64,000 nt of DNA from contig QAKV01000028.1 in assembly GCA_003343625.1 (NCBI GenBank), positions 1 to 64,000 on the forward strand, in the 5' to 3' direction. Both the position numbers and the translations under genes were made by a program. This document shows, in pieces, positions 17,731 to 27,333 of this stretch. The stretch is from Clostridiales bacterium (GTDB lineage: Bacteria > Bacillota > Clostridia > Lachnospirales > Lachnospiraceae). The notes below the pieces were generated by a model, which did not search any database, was not told the origin of the DNA, and was given only the letters and a program-made list of their open reading frames with translations. The stretch's first letter is position 1. Every line of letters begins with the position of its first letter.

Positions 17731-19327
17731 CGTTTATAGAAAATGGAAATGGGAAAGAATTCTGCCGGCAAAAGAGATGTTCTATTATCTCTTTTTCGGG
17801 TTGCTGCTATTCGCGAAAGGCATCGGACTGTATGATGGGCAGACTAGTTTCAAACTGTTTTTGATGGCAGCGCTTTTATGCTGGGTGATCAAGATGTGCC
17901 TGACCGAGTATACGCTTCGGGAAGGGGCGGCCGTCGCAGCGCTGGTGCTTCTGGGATTGATCGTCTATCGATCTTCCGGAGAGAAAGCGGCCCTGGTTTC
18001 CGTTCTGGTGGTGACGGGGATGAAGGGAATCCCGCTGAAACGGCTGTTTGCGGTGGGGCTTGTGATCTGGACGGGCTGCTTTGCGGGAATGCTGGCGCTT
18101 TCGCTGACGGGCGTTATAGAACCGCTGATGCTGGTTCATAATAAAATGGGGCTCGGATATGTAATCCGCAATTCTCTCGGGTATACGCATCCCAATGTGC
18201 TCCATATCTCCTATGTGATTCTGATCGCGTTCTGGTTTTACGTGCTGGATTTGAAAGGGAGAAGGGCGATATCTGCCGTGATCCTGGCTTTTTTGGGGAA
18301 CATCTATATCTTCCTGTATTCCCTGAGCTATACCGGCTTCGTGATGACGGCGGCGTATCTGATCCTCGTGTCCTATTTTACGTTCCGCAGGCGGAGGACG
18401 AAAGCGGAAGAGGTCATAATCCAGTGCCTAATGCCGGCGTGCGTGCTGACGGCCCTGTTCGCCCCCCTCTTATTAAAGGGACAGGCATTTGAGATCGCGG
18501 ACAAGATCGTAAACTGGCGCTTCAGGCTGACCCGGCGGTATCTGATTCCGGAAAACGTTTCCCTGTTCGGAACGCGGATGGCGATGGATCGCGGATCCGT
18601 GGACTGTTCTTATGTATACGGGCTGATTTACTATGGGGTGTTGCTCTTCGGGCTGTTCATGGTGGGATATTTTTTCCTGATCCGCCATTTGCTGAAGGAA
18701 AAGAGAGGGGCGGAAGTGGCGCTGGTGCTGGGGATCGTGGCGGCGGGATTCACAGAACCCTTTCAATTCAACTTTTCTTTCAAAAATCTGGTTCTGCCGT
18801 TTTTGGGGGAATATCTTTTCTGGCTGCTGCGCGTCCGGGAGGAACGGAGTTCCATTTGGACGCGTCGCGTTTGGGGAGGGCTGCCGAAATGGAATGCGCT
18901 CCTGCCCTGGCCCGTCAGGACGGGGATGGCGAAGGAGAAGAAGAATGAGAGCGCCGGAAGGCGGATTCTGATCGCGGCCTGTATTGCGGGAGCGCTGATC
19001 GGCGGCGTTGTGGGTCGGAATATTCCCGTAAAGCCTTATGCGATCGTGGCGAAAGGTTACAGTGATCGGGTCGGCGGAAGGGATGACTACGAGATCTTCG
19101 GAGAACTGCCGGAAGAAATCGTGGAGAACAGCCTGCAGATTCACTGCGACGGACCGGAAACCCTGGTCTATGTATTTGAGGGAAATACGGTGCGGATGGA
19201 GCGGTTCCGGAATATTGTGACATCGGCGTTTGCCGGCGGAGCGGTGGCGGTCATCGTCTGTCGGGGCGCATGCGGATATTTCGACGGCAGAAAGAACCGG
19301 AAACGAAAGGGTGAGGAAGGAAAATGA
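17711..19327 (+). CDS. Wzy-like polysaccharide polymerase / O-antigen ligase-like membrane protein
   Basis: A 538-residue protein with about eleven spans and a central loop (about residues 260-300) containing basic residues, R-F-R-L-T-R-R-Y, as in Wzy/O-antigen-ligase proteins. After a break of charged residues near 400-420 a further span and an extracytoplasmic segment follow. Such proteins join lipid-linked repeat units or transfer them to an acceptor outside the membrane. The start overlaps the previous gene by 20 bases; ATG 17720 is an alternative, and neither has a strong ribosome site. The neighbouring GT4 genes support the call, but sequence conservation in this family is low. Confidence 0.65.
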   Translation: MKEMKADVYRKWKWERILPAKEMFYYLFFGLLLFAKGIGLYDGQTSFKLFLMAALLCWVIKMCLTEYTLREGAAVAALVLLGLIVYRSSGEKAALVSVLVVTGMKGIPLKRLFAVGLVIWTGCFAGMLALSLTGVIEPLMLVHNKMGLGYVIRNSLGYTHPNVLHISYVILIAFWFYVLDLKGRRAISAVILAFLGNIYIFLYSLSYTGFVMTAAYLILVSYFTFRRRRTKAEEVIIQCLMPACVLTALFAPLLLKGQAFEIADKIVNWRFRLTRRYLIPENVSLFGTRMAMDRGSVDCSYVYGLIYYGVLLFGLFMVGYFFLIRHLLKEKRGAEVALVLGIVAAGFTEPFQFNFSFKNLVLPFLGEYLFWLLRVREERSSIWTRRVWGGLPKWNALLPWPVRTGMAKEKKNESAGRRILIAACIAGALIGGVVGRNIPVKPYAIVAKGYSDRVGGRDDYEIFGELPEEIVENSLQIHCDGPETLVYVFEGNTVRMERFRNIVTSAFAGGAVAVIVCRGACGYFDGRKNRKRKGEEGK

Positions 19328-20334
19328 GCAGAAGAACGTTATATGGAACGGTAATCGTAACTTATCGATGCAATGCACATTGTAATATGTGCGATTGTTT
19401 CAGGGATCCCACCAGGCCGGAAGAAGAAATTACGCTGGATGTGATCAAGAAGCTGCCGGAGATGGCGTTTACCAACATCACCGGGGGAGAGCCGTTCATC
19501 CGGAAAGATATTCCGGAAATCGTCAGAGAACTCTATAAAAAATCTGACAGAATCGTGATTTCCACCAACGGATATTTCACGGATCGGATTATCGCGCTGT
19601 GTAAAGAATTTCCCAAAGTCGGCATTCGGATCAGCATCGAAGGCCTGCAGGAAACCAACGATAAGATCCGTGGAATCCCGGACGGTTTCAACAGGGGCTA
19701 TACGACGCTCAAGACGCTGGTGGAAATGGGGCATCCGGACGTCGGATTCGGAATGACGGTTCAGGATATGAACTGCGAGGACCTGGTGCCCCTCTATCAT
19801 ATCGCCGATGAGATGGGGATGGAATTCGCAACCGCCACGCTGCACAATTCCTTTTATTTTCGCAAGACGGATAATAAGATCGACGATAAGAGAAAAGTGG
19901 CCGAGAACTTCGAAAAACTCATCAATGAACTCCTGCGGAGCAATTCGCCGAAGAAATGGTTCCGCGCCTATTTTAATCACGGACTGATCAATTATATCTA
20001 TGGGAATAAGAGGCTGCTGCCCTGCGATATGTCCAGAAACGCTTTTTTTATCGATCCGTTCTGCGATGTGATTCCGTGTAATGGAATGGCTCAAAAGGCG
20101 GTAATGGGCAATTTGAGGGAACAATCCTGGGAGGAGCTGTGGAATTCCGAACAGGCGAAACAGGTGAGGGCGTGTACGAAGAAATGTGACCGGAACTGCT
20201 GGATGATCGGGAGCGCATCTCCGGCCATGCACAAATATATCTGGGTGCCGGGATGGTGGGTCATCAGGCATAAGTTCCTGAAGGGCGGGAAATACAGCCT
20301 GAACGAAAATAAATTTATCCCCGAGAAGGACTGA
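19324..20334 (+). CDS. Radical SAM protein with SPASM-like C-terminus
   Basis: A 336-residue enzyme with the CxxxCxxC iron-sulfur motif at C16, C20 and C23, then G-G-E-P-F-I and S-T-N-G-Y, typical radical SAM blocks. The C-terminal third has further cysteines (L-P-C-D-M, I-P-C-N-G, C-T-K-K-C-D-R-N-C) in a SPASM/Twitch-like layout for auxiliary clusters. Radical SAM/SPASM enzymes modify peptides or sugars; the substrate here is unknown. It starts by ATGA overlap with the polymerase-like gene and is followed five bases later by a GT4, so it belongs to the glycan operon. No precursor peptide was found nearby, making a sugar substrate more likely (inference). Confidence 0.82.
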   Translation: MSRRTLYGTVIVTYRCNAHCNMCDCFRDPTRPEEEITLDVIKKLPEMAFTNITGGEPFIRKDIPEIVRELYKKSDRIVISTNGYFTDRIIALCKEFPKVGIRISIEGLQETNDKIRGIPDGFNRGYTTLKTLVEMGHPDVGFGMTVQDMNCEDLVPLYHIADEMGMEFATATLHNSFYFRKTDNKIDDKRKVAENFEKLINELLRSNSPKKWFRAYFNHGLINYIYGNKRLLPCDMSRNAFFIDPFCDVIPCNGMAQKAVMGNLREQSWEELWNSEQAKQVRACTKKCDRNCWMIGSASPAMHKYIWVPGWWVIRHKFLKGGKYSLNENKFIPEKD

Positions 20335-20339
20335 AAACG

Positions 20340-21449
20340 ATGAAAATTCTGATGCTGGTGAACTGGAAAGTCGAGAGATGTTCTCAGCCTCCTGACGACA
20401 GGCAGCCTCCGGATTATGTCGCAGAGGGAAAACCCTACTGGTTTTACCGTTATTTTCAAACGCCGGTTCAGGTGGATGTTCTGGATGTTTCCAGTTTCCC
20501 GGCACTGGAGCGTTTGGAAAAAGAGAAGTTACGGTTCTATGTGCTACAGGCTCTGCGGGCGATTCCGAAGATGAACCGATATGACCTGGTGGTGTCCCAC
20601 GGTATGCAGAGCGGAGTTGTAGTCAGCCTGTTCCGGCGCTTTTTCCCCGGGCAACCCCGTCATATCGTCTTCGACATCGGTTCGTTTAACAGCGCGGCGG
20701 AAAGCGGAGGAGCGCTGAAGCTGATGCAGTTTGCCTCCCATTCCCTCGACGGGCTGATCTACCATACAGGAACGCAGAAAGATTACTACCGTGAATTCTT
20801 TCCCTGGCTTTTGCCTAAAAGCAGATTCATCGGTTTTGGTACGGACAGCGCGTTTTTCGCAGCAAAGGAGAAGCCGTCTGAGGAGGAGAGTTCCGGGGGA
20901 TATATTCTGTGCGTCGGGTATCATAAGCGGGACTGGGATACTCTGATCAGGGCCTATGCGCTTCTGGCGGAAGGATGGGAAAACGGAAGGCTGTTCCCCG
21001 CGTTAAAGCTGGTGGGAAAGCCGGATTATCGCCTGCCGGAATCGTTTTCCATACCGGAGTGGGCGTCTTTGGAAAAAATGCCCTATATTCCGGTCAGACA
21101 GCTGATGAACCAGATCGCCGGGGCGCTGTTTTGCGTGCTCCCTCTGGAAGCTTTCAATTATTCTTTCGGGCAAATGACGCTGCTGCAGCAGATGGCCATG
21201 GAAAAAGCCGTGATTACGGCCAGAGTGCCGAGCATGCTGGATTATGTGGAGGATGGAAAGGACGGCCTGTTCTATGAGCCCGGAAACGCAAAAGACTTGT
21301 GCGATAAAATGCATACGCTGCTGCAGGATCCGATCCTGTGCGAAAAGATCGGAAGACAGGCGGCCGTTTCGGTGAAAACTTTACATAACGAAAAAGAGAT
21401 GGCGCGGAAAGTAGAAGCGTTTTACAAAGAAGTATTGGAAGGAAAATGA
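20340..21449 (+). CDS. Glycosyltransferase (GT4-like)
   Basis: A 369-residue GT-B-type protein. The C-terminal half shows the donor-side layout (L-P-L-E-A-F-N-Y-S-F-G-Q-M-T-L-L-Q-Q-M-A) in which glutamine replaces the usual second glutamate of the E-x7-E motif, followed by E-P-G-N-A-K-D-L. The N-terminal half is divergent (K-V-E-R-C-S-Q-P-P-D-D). It lies between the radical SAM gene and another GT4 with gaps of 5 and 1 bases. Family placement is reasonable, donor unknown. Confidence 0.7.
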   Translation: MKILMLVNWKVERCSQPPDDRQPPDYVAEGKPYWFYRYFQTPVQVDVLDVSSFPALERLEKEKLRFYVLQALRAIPKMNRYDLVVSHGMQSGVVVSLFRRFFPGQPRHIVFDIGSFNSAAESGGALKLMQFASHSLDGLIYHTGTQKDYYREFFPWLLPKSRFIGFGTDSAFFAAKEKPSEEESSGGYILCVGYHKRDWDTLIRAYALLAEGWENGRLFPALKLVGKPDYRLPESFSIPEWASLEKMPYIPVRQLMNQIAGALFCVLPLEAFNYSFGQMTLLQQMAMEKAVITARVPSMLDYVEDGKDGLFYEPGNAKDLCDKMHTLLQDPILCEKIGRQAAVSVKTLHNEKEMARKVEAFYKEVLEGK

Positions 21450-21450
21450 T

Positions 21451-22512
21451 ATGAAGGTGATCTTCGTGATTGTGAGTATGGCCGGCGGAGGGGCGGAACG
21501 GGTGATTTCGATTCTGGCCAACCGGTTTATCGAAAAGGGGATCGGTGTAACGATCCTTATGACGGCCGGAGATACTGTCGCTTATCAGCTGGATCGGAAG
21601 ATCCGGCTGGTCAGCGCGGGCACTGTGAGCGGAGGAAGCATGAAAAAAAGGCTGGCGCGGATCGGGAGAATGCGGGCGCTCTTTCGGGAAGAAAGGGATA
21701 GCGTGATCATTTCCTTTGGACCGGGAACCAGCTTTTTCGCCGTTGCGGCGGATCTGTTTCTGCAGCATCCGTTTTTGATTTCAGAGCGAAATGATCCGGC
21801 GGCCTGTCCCCATCCGTTTCTCAGAAATTTGGTCTATCGGAGGGCTGGCAGAGTGATTTTCCAGACGGAAGAGGCGAAGGATTGTTTCCCGAAAACGCTT
21901 CGGGACAGAGGAAGGGTGATCCCCAACCCGATCGCCGAAGGATTGCCAAAGCCCTGGGACGGAGAACGGGAAAAAACGGTGGTGGCGGTGGGGCGTTTGG
22001 AAGCACAGAAGAATTACGAGTTGCTGCTGGAGGCTTTCGCGCGTTTCCGACGGAAATTTCCGGACTATACGCTTCATATTTACGGGAAGGGGACTCTTTT
22101 GGAAGAGCTGAAGGAAAAGGCCCGGGGGCTGGAAATTTCGGATTGCGTTGTCTGGGAGGGGTTTCGGAAAGATGTCCTTTCGGAAATCCGGAAAGCCGGG
22201 ATCTATGTTTTGTCTTCCGATTACGAAGGGATTTCCAACGCGCTTCTGGAGGCGATGGCCATAGGGCTTCCGGTGATTTCGACGGACTGTCCGATCGGCG
22301 GATCGCGGATGTGCATTCGGGATCGGGAAAACGGGCTGTTGGTTCCCTGCGGGGATCCGGATGCGCTGGCGGAGGCTATGGAGCGGCTGGCCGCAGATCC
22401 GGAAATGGCGCAGCGCCTGGGACGGCGCGCTGCAGGACTCAGAGAGACTTATTCGGAAAGCGCTGTTGCGGAAAGATGGATCGAGCAGGTGAAAGAAGTA
22501 TGGAGAGGATAA
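21451..22512 (+). CDS. Glycosyltransferase family 4
   Basis: A 353-residue GT4. The N-terminal G-G-G-A-E-R-V block and C-terminal S-S-D-Y-E-G-I-S-N-A-L-L-E-A-M-A donor motif with both glutamates are clear, followed by V-P-C-G-D-P. It resembles the group that adds GalNAc or similar sugars to lipid-linked glycans (PglA/PglJ-like), which fits the PglK-like flippase downstream. The start ATG is one base after the previous stop with GGAAGG upstream. Confidence 0.85.
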   Translation: MKVIFVIVSMAGGGAERVISILANRFIEKGIGVTILMTAGDTVAYQLDRKIRLVSAGTVSGGSMKKRLARIGRMRALFREERDSVIISFGPGTSFFAVAADLFLQHPFLISERNDPAACPHPFLRNLVYRRAGRVIFQTEEAKDCFPKTLRDRGRVIPNPIAEGLPKPWDGEREKTVVAVGRLEAQKNYELLLEAFARFRRKFPDYTLHIYGKGTLLEELKEKARGLEISDCVVWEGFRKDVLSEIRKAGIYVLSSDYEGISNALLEAMAIGLPVISTDCPIGGSRMCIRDRENGLLVPCGDPDALAEAMERLAADPEMAQRLGRRAAGLRETYSESAVAERWIEQVKEVWRG

Positions 22513-22518
22513 GTTGAA

Positions 22519-23667
22519 ATGCGTTTTCTATATGTAGCGCCGCGGTATCACACCAATCAGGTTCCGATTATGCGGGGACTGAAGGCCAGGGGGCATGAGA
22601 TTCTGTTCCTGAGTCAATACGCGGGAAAAGTAGAGGATTATTCCGATCTTCATCCGGTGGTGATCGGATATTCCCGGCTGTTTGGAGCTTTGGATCGCTG
22701 TTATGTGAAGTTGATGAAAAAACGGGATCCGCGGGCCGGGGATCGTAAGATAAAATGCGGATTTCCGCCATTCGGCGCTCTGAAGCGTGAAATCAGAAAC
22801 TTTCGGCCGGATGTGGCCATTTTGCGGGAGCGTTCTGTGTATTCCGCATTCGCCTACAGAATCTGCAGAAAGTACCGCATTCCGTCTATTTTGTACAATC
22901 AAAGCCCACTCTGGGAAAACGGAATCAAAAACGATTTTCCCCATCGTCTGGTGCGTGCTTTCACACCGAAGGTGCGGATGACTCCGGTTTACGGAATAGA
23001 GGCATCCGGGAAAGTCAAAGAGCCCGGAGCGGTATTCGTGCCTTTCGTAATGGAGGCGAAGCTGCCCCCGGAGGAGAAGCTGTGGCGGAGAGGTGGAAAA
23101 ACGGAGATTTTCGTGATCGGAAAATATGAAAAGAGAAAAAATCAGCGGATGATGCTGGAAGTGGTCGGGGAGCTTCGAAAGAAATACCCGATTCATCTGA
23201 CGGTGGCAGGCGAATGCAGTACACCGGCGCATCAGGAGTATTATGCCAGCCTGTCCGCTTATCTGGACGAGCACGGGATGAAGGAGGATGTCGCTCTTCT
23301 GAAAAATCTGAACAGGCAGCAAGTAGAGGAACAGTACAGACGCAGCGATCTGTTCGTGATCCCAAGCACGCTGGAGCCCGCCTCCATCTCTCAGCTGGAA
23401 GCCATGGCATTCTCCCTGCCGGTGGTCTGCAGCGATACGAACGGCACGGCCTGTTACGTGGAAAATGGAAAGAACGGATGGCAGTTTTGCGATAACGATA
23501 AGGCGTCGCTTCTGGAAACGGTGGAAAAAATATTGGCAGATCCATGTGGAATGGAAAAAATGGGAGCGAACAGCTACCGGATGATCTGCGATAACTGTCA
23601 GATCGAGGCATATCTTCAGGGAATTGAGGAATTGCTGCAGAGATTGAAGGAAATGGGGACGATATGA
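22519..23667 (+). CDS. Glycosyltransferase family 4
   Basis: A 382-residue GT-B enzyme. The C-terminal block V-I-P-S-T-L-E-P-A-S-I-S-Q-L-E-A-M-A-F carries the E-x7-E donor motif, and V-I-G-K-Y-E-K-R-K-N marks the start of the nucleotide-binding domain. It ends in an ATGA overlap with the next GT2 gene. Sugar specificity is not readable. Confidence 0.82.
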   Translation: MRFLYVAPRYHTNQVPIMRGLKARGHEILFLSQYAGKVEDYSDLHPVVIGYSRLFGALDRCYVKLMKKRDPRAGDRKIKCGFPPFGALKREIRNFRPDVAILRERSVYSAFAYRICRKYRIPSILYNQSPLWENGIKNDFPHRLVRAFTPKVRMTPVYGIEASGKVKEPGAVFVPFVMEAKLPPEEKLWRRGGKTEIFVIGKYEKRKNQRMMLEVVGELRKKYPIHLTVAGECSTPAHQEYYASLSAYLDEHGMKEDVALLKNLNRQQVEEQYRRSDLFVIPSTLEPASISQLEAMAFSLPVVCSDTNGTACYVENGKNGWQFCDNDKASLLETVEKILADPCGMEKMGANSYRMICDNCQIEAYLQGIEELLQRLKEMGTI

Positions 23668-24641
23668 AGGAGAAGCCGAAAATCAGCATTGTGGTTCCTG
23701 TCTACGGAGTGGAGCGCTATATCGAAAATTGTATCAGATCCCTTTGCGAACAGACATGGACGAATCTGGAGATCCTTTTAGTCGACGATGGATCGAAGGA
23801 TAGGAGCGGGAAAATCTGTGACGAATGGGCTTTAAAGGATTCCAGAATCCGCGTTTTCCATGTGGAAAACGGGGGACAGAGCCGGGCCAGAAACATCGGG
23901 ATCGGGGCGGCCACCGGGGACTATATCGGATTCGTGGACGGAGATGACGCCGTAAGTTCCCGGATGTATGAGATACTGCTGGAGGCTATGAAAGAGAGCG
24001 GAGCCCGGATCGGGGAATGCGACTTTACCGGAAGAAAAAGTCCTGCACCGGATCGGATCGAGGAGGGCAGGCAGATCAGGATGGGGGGAAAAGAAGCCAT
24101 ACGGCGGCAGCTGGACAGCGCTGTGTCGAGCCGTTTCCCATCTACTTCCCTCTGGTCGAAGCTGTTCGAGGCTTCCCTGATCCGGGATTTGCGCTTGCCG
24201 GAAGGGAGGATCCATGAAGAATACGCGTTCCTCTGTCAGGCGTTTGTGGGATGCGATTCTTATGTTTATGTCAATGAGCCTCTCTATCATCGAACGTTGC
24301 GCAGCGACAGCACCACGGCCGCGGCCTTTTCGGCGAGAACTTTGGATAAGCTGGAGGTATACCGGCAGAGAAGCCTTTTTCTGAAGCAGAGCGGGGAAAC
24401 GGATCTGTATGTGCTTTCCAGGGCGCAGGAGTTCGAGCTGATGTTGCATTATTATGGGGAAGCGTATGCAGCCGGGTTAGAGGAGATCGCGGTCCGGCTC
24501 AAAGCGGAGATGAAGCGACAGCGCCGGGAAATTCTGAGCAGCGGACTGTCCGAAAAGAAAAAAGGACAATACCGCAGTTTCTTCCTGTCGCCGGAGCTCT
24601 ATGCTGAAATTCGGAAATGGAAGCGGAGGCGGAAGCGATGA
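23664..24641 (+). CDS. Glycosyltransferase family 2
   Basis: A 325-residue GT-A enzyme. I-S-I-V-V-P-V-Y at the N-terminus, V-D-D-G-S-K-D near residue 40, and V-D-G-D-D about residues 90-95 form the nucleotide-sugar and metal sites, with E-Y-A-F near 190 as the likely base region. It is of the soluble WcaA/Cps type with no spans. Linked by ATGA overlaps to genes on both sides. Confidence 0.88.
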   Translation: MKEKPKISIVVPVYGVERYIENCIRSLCEQTWTNLEILLVDDGSKDRSGKICDEWALKDSRIRVFHVENGGQSRARNIGIGAATGDYIGFVDGDDAVSSRMYEILLEAMKESGARIGECDFTGRKSPAPDRIEEGRQIRMGGKEAIRRQLDSAVSSRFPSTSLWSKLFEASLIRDLRLPEGRIHEEYAFLCQAFVGCDSYVYVNEPLYHRTLRSDSTTAAAFSARTLDKLEVYRQRSLFLKQSGETDLYVLSRAQEFELMLHYYGEAYAAGLEEIAVRLKAEMKRQRREILSSGLSEKKKGQYRSFFLSPELYAEIRKWKRRRKR

Positions 24642-25504
24642 AAGAAGGAATCAAGAGAGGGATCGCGAGCCTGGTATTCGCCTGTTACCGGAAGGGAATT
24701 CTGAAAAATTCCCTGCGGGTTTGTTCGATTCCGGAAACGGTGGAGACTCTCATCCGTTCGGAAAAGAGCCTGGTGCGTTTTGGGGATGGGGAGATCAAGC
24801 TGATTGCGGGACGGGAGATTCCGTTTCAGAAGCCGGATGCTGCGTTGGTTCAACGGTTGCAGGAAATCCTGCAAAATCCGCAGGGCAATCTGCTCGTAGC
24901 GCTGCCGGACGTATTTGAAGACGTTTCGGATTTTGTTCCCAAGAGCCGTGATTTCTGGATGGAACATATGCTGTTTCACAGAAAAGATTATGAAAGAGTA
25001 TGCCGGAAAGACCGGATTTACGAAAACGCCTTTTTTTCGCGGCCGTACATTATGTATCGGGATAAAAGAGGATGCGGCGTGCTGTTTGAGCGCATGAAAA
25101 AGATTTGGGAAGGACGGGAAATCGTCTTTGTGGAAGGAGAAATTTCCCATAATGGGGTGGGGGTGGATCTGTTTGACGGCGCGGAATCCATCCAACGGAT
25201 TCTGTGCCCGTCTTCGCAGGCGTGGGAGAAGTATGAGCAGATTCTGAATGAGTGCAGAAAGCTGTCAACCGATAAACTCGTTCTCGTCTCCCTGGGAGCG
25301 GCAGGAAAAGTGCTGGCCCAGGATCTGTGCTGCCTCGGATATCGGGTAGTGGATATCGGAAGTCTCGATATGGAATACGGATGGTTTCGTGAGGGGGCGA
25401 CGGAGAAGTGCAGGGTGCCGAAGCATGAGGTGAGGACGAGGGAGGAAAACGAGAAGGAGGGTTATTTCGAGTACCTCGATCAGATCATTGCAACTATTCG
25501 TTGA
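24638..25504 (+). CDS. DUF1792 / GT-D-fold glycosyltransferase
   Basis: A 288-residue protein with L-V-R-F-G-D-G-E-I near residue 45, the F-G-D-G-E signature of the DUF1792 domain, the GT-D-fold glycosyltransferase first described on streptococcal serine-rich-repeat adhesin glycosylation. Later blocks (V-E-G-E-I-S, L-V-L-V-S-L-G-A-A-G-K-V-L-A) match the same family. I start it at ATG 24638 in the ATGA overlap, with GGAGGCGG upstream. Here it more likely builds the surface glycan than a glycoprotein, judging by neighbours. Confidence 0.78.
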   Translation: MKEGIKRGIASLVFACYRKGILKNSLRVCSIPETVETLIRSEKSLVRFGDGEIKLIAGREIPFQKPDAALVQRLQEILQNPQGNLLVALPDVFEDVSDFVPKSRDFWMEHMLFHRKDYERVCRKDRIYENAFFSRPYIMYRDKRGCGVLFERMKKIWEGREIVFVEGEISHNGVGVDLFDGAESIQRILCPSSQAWEKYEQILNECRKLSTDKLVLVSLGAAGKVLAQDLCCLGYRVVDIGSLDMEYGWFREGATEKCRVPKHEVRTREENEKEGYFEYLDQIIATIR

Positions 25505-25529
25505 TTTTGAAAGAAGAATATGGGATAAT
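25501..25529 (+). promoter_or_regulatory. Candidate sigma-A promoter before the ABC flippase
   Basis: TTGATT (25501-25506), 17-base spacer, GATAAT (25524-25529), overlapping the stop of the DUF1792 gene and about 40 bases before the ABC gene start. This is the longest gap (65 bases) in this part of the run, so a secondary promoter is plausible. Confidence 0.45.
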
Positions 25530-25569
25530 CATTTAGATATTATGCAATTACGGTACGGGAGAATCCAAA

Positions 25570-27333
25570 ATGTACAAAAAACTCAATTACATTTTCAATA
25601 GACAGGACAGGATCAAGATCGTGTTGCTGATGGTGATGATGATCATCGGAAGCTTCCTGGAGCTGTTGGGCGTGGCGGTGTTCCAGCCGTTTGTGGATCT
25701 TTTGATGGATGCGTCCAAAATCCAGGAAGAAGGGTGGATGAACTGGCTGTACCGCCTGTTTAACTGCGGCAGTTTGACGCAGTTTTTATCCATCCTGGCC
25801 GGCGGCATCATCGCGATCTATATCATCAAAAATCTCTTTATCTGGATCGAGCAGGATTTTATTTTTCGATTTACGTACGGCATACAGCAGAAGTTGTCCA
25901 CCCGGCTGCTGACCACATATCTGGCCGAACCCTATACTTTTCATTTGAATAAGAATATCGCGGAGCTGCAGAGGAGTATGCAGGAGGATACGGGACTGTT
26001 CACCCAGGTGCTGATGCATACGCTTCAGCTGATTGCGGAAGTAGTCGTCTGCGTCGTGCTCGGTCTGTATCTGTTCGACGTCAGTCAGTCGATTACGGCG
26101 GTGATCGGCGTGCTGATGATCGTCTGCGTTTTCGGTTTTACCAAGACGACCAAAAATTTCTCCAAAAAACTGGGAAGAGAGTCTCAGATCTATAAAGGAA
26201 AACTGTATCAGTGGGTCAACCAGTCCCTGGGCGGGGTAAAAGAGGTAAAGGTATTAAACCGGGAAGAATTTTTCGTTTCCTCCTATCGGAAATATTATAA
26301 GAGATATATTAAAGGAGTGCGCATCAACCGCCTTCTGTCCATCACGCCGAAATATATGGTGGAAGCTCTGTGTATGACGGGTCTGTTGATCGCCATCATC
26401 ATAAAAATGAACTTCGGACAGAAGGAAATAACGGATTTCGTCCCCCAGCTGGCTACTTTCGCAGTGGCCGCATTCCGCCTTCTTCCGTCGGTGGGAAGAA
26501 TTAATGAACACGTCAACAATATTCTGTACGCGGTGCCGTCCGTGGATCTGATCTATCATGATCTGAAGGATATCGAAGATTATCAGGAGAGTACGGAAAA
26601 GGAAGAGGAACGGGAATGGAAATTTGAAAAGGAAATCACGGCGAAACATATTTCCTATGCCTATCCCAATTCGGAAAAAAATGTACTGGAAGATGCCAGC
26701 TGTGTGATCCCGAAAGGCAAGACCGTAGCGTTGATTGGGAGTTCCGGTGCCGGGAAGACGACTCTGGCGGATCTTCTGTTGGGGCTTTTGACTCCTCAGA
26801 GGGGCCATATCCGGGTAGACGATATGGATATCCAGAAGAATATGACGTTATGGCATCATAACATCGGATATATTCCGCAGATGATTTATCTGTCCGACGA
26901 TACGATCCGCAACAATGTGGCTTTCGGAATCCGGGAAGAGGAAATTCAGGATGAGATGGTGATCAACGCCCTGAAGAAAGCGCAGCTGTACGATTTTATC
27001 GAAACGTTGCCTCAGGGGCTCGATACGATCGTGGGCGATCGAGGGGTTCGCCTGTCGGGAGGACAGCGGCAGCGAATCGGAATTGCCAGGGCTTTGTATC
27101 ATGATCCGGAAATTCTTGTGCTGGACGAAGCGACGTCCGCTCTCGATAACGAAACGGAAACGGCGGTCATGGAATCAATCGAACATCTGCAGGGAAGCAA
27201 GACGATGATTATCATCGCCCACCGGCTGACGACGATCCGGAATGCCGATATTATCTATGAAGTGGCGGACGGAAAGGTGACGGAACGTTCCAAGGATTCT
27301 GTTTTTTCTGATCTGGATGGGGAAAAGAAATGA
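25570..27333 (+). CDS. ABC exporter, lipid-linked oligosaccharide flippase (PglK/MsbA-like)
   Basis: A 587-residue half-transporter with six N-terminal spans (to about residue 320) and an ATPase domain with Walker A G-S-S-G-A-G-K-T-T near 390, signature L-S-G-G-Q-R-Q-R near 497 and Walker B L-V-L-D-E-A-T-S near 518. It most resembles PglK-type flippases that turn polyprenyl-PP-oligosaccharides across the membrane, which fits its position between GT genes. Overlaps the GT11 gene by ATGA. An MsbA/multidrug role cannot be excluded by sequence alone. Confidence 0.85.
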   Translation: MYKKLNYIFNRQDRIKIVLLMVMMIIGSFLELLGVAVFQPFVDLLMDASKIQEEGWMNWLYRLFNCGSLTQFLSILAGGIIAIYIIKNLFIWIEQDFIFRFTYGIQQKLSTRLLTTYLAEPYTFHLNKNIAELQRSMQEDTGLFTQVLMHTLQLIAEVVVCVVLGLYLFDVSQSITAVIGVLMIVCVFGFTKTTKNFSKKLGRESQIYKGKLYQWVNQSLGGVKEVKVLNREEFFVSSYRKYYKRYIKGVRINRLLSITPKYMVEALCMTGLLIAIIIKMNFGQKEITDFVPQLATFAVAAFRLLPSVGRINEHVNNILYAVPSVDLIYHDLKDIEDYQESTEKEEEREWKFEKEITAKHISYAYPNSEKNVLEDASCVIPKGKTVALIGSSGAGKTTLADLLLGLLTPQRGHIRVDDMDIQKNMTLWHHNIGYIPQMIYLSDDTIRNNVAFGIREEEIQDEMVINALKKAQLYDFIETLPQGLDTIVGDRGVRLSGGQRQRIGIARALYHDPEILVLDEATSALDNETETAVMESIEHLQGSKTMIIIAHRLTTIRNADIIYEVADGKVTERSKDSVFSDLDGEKK

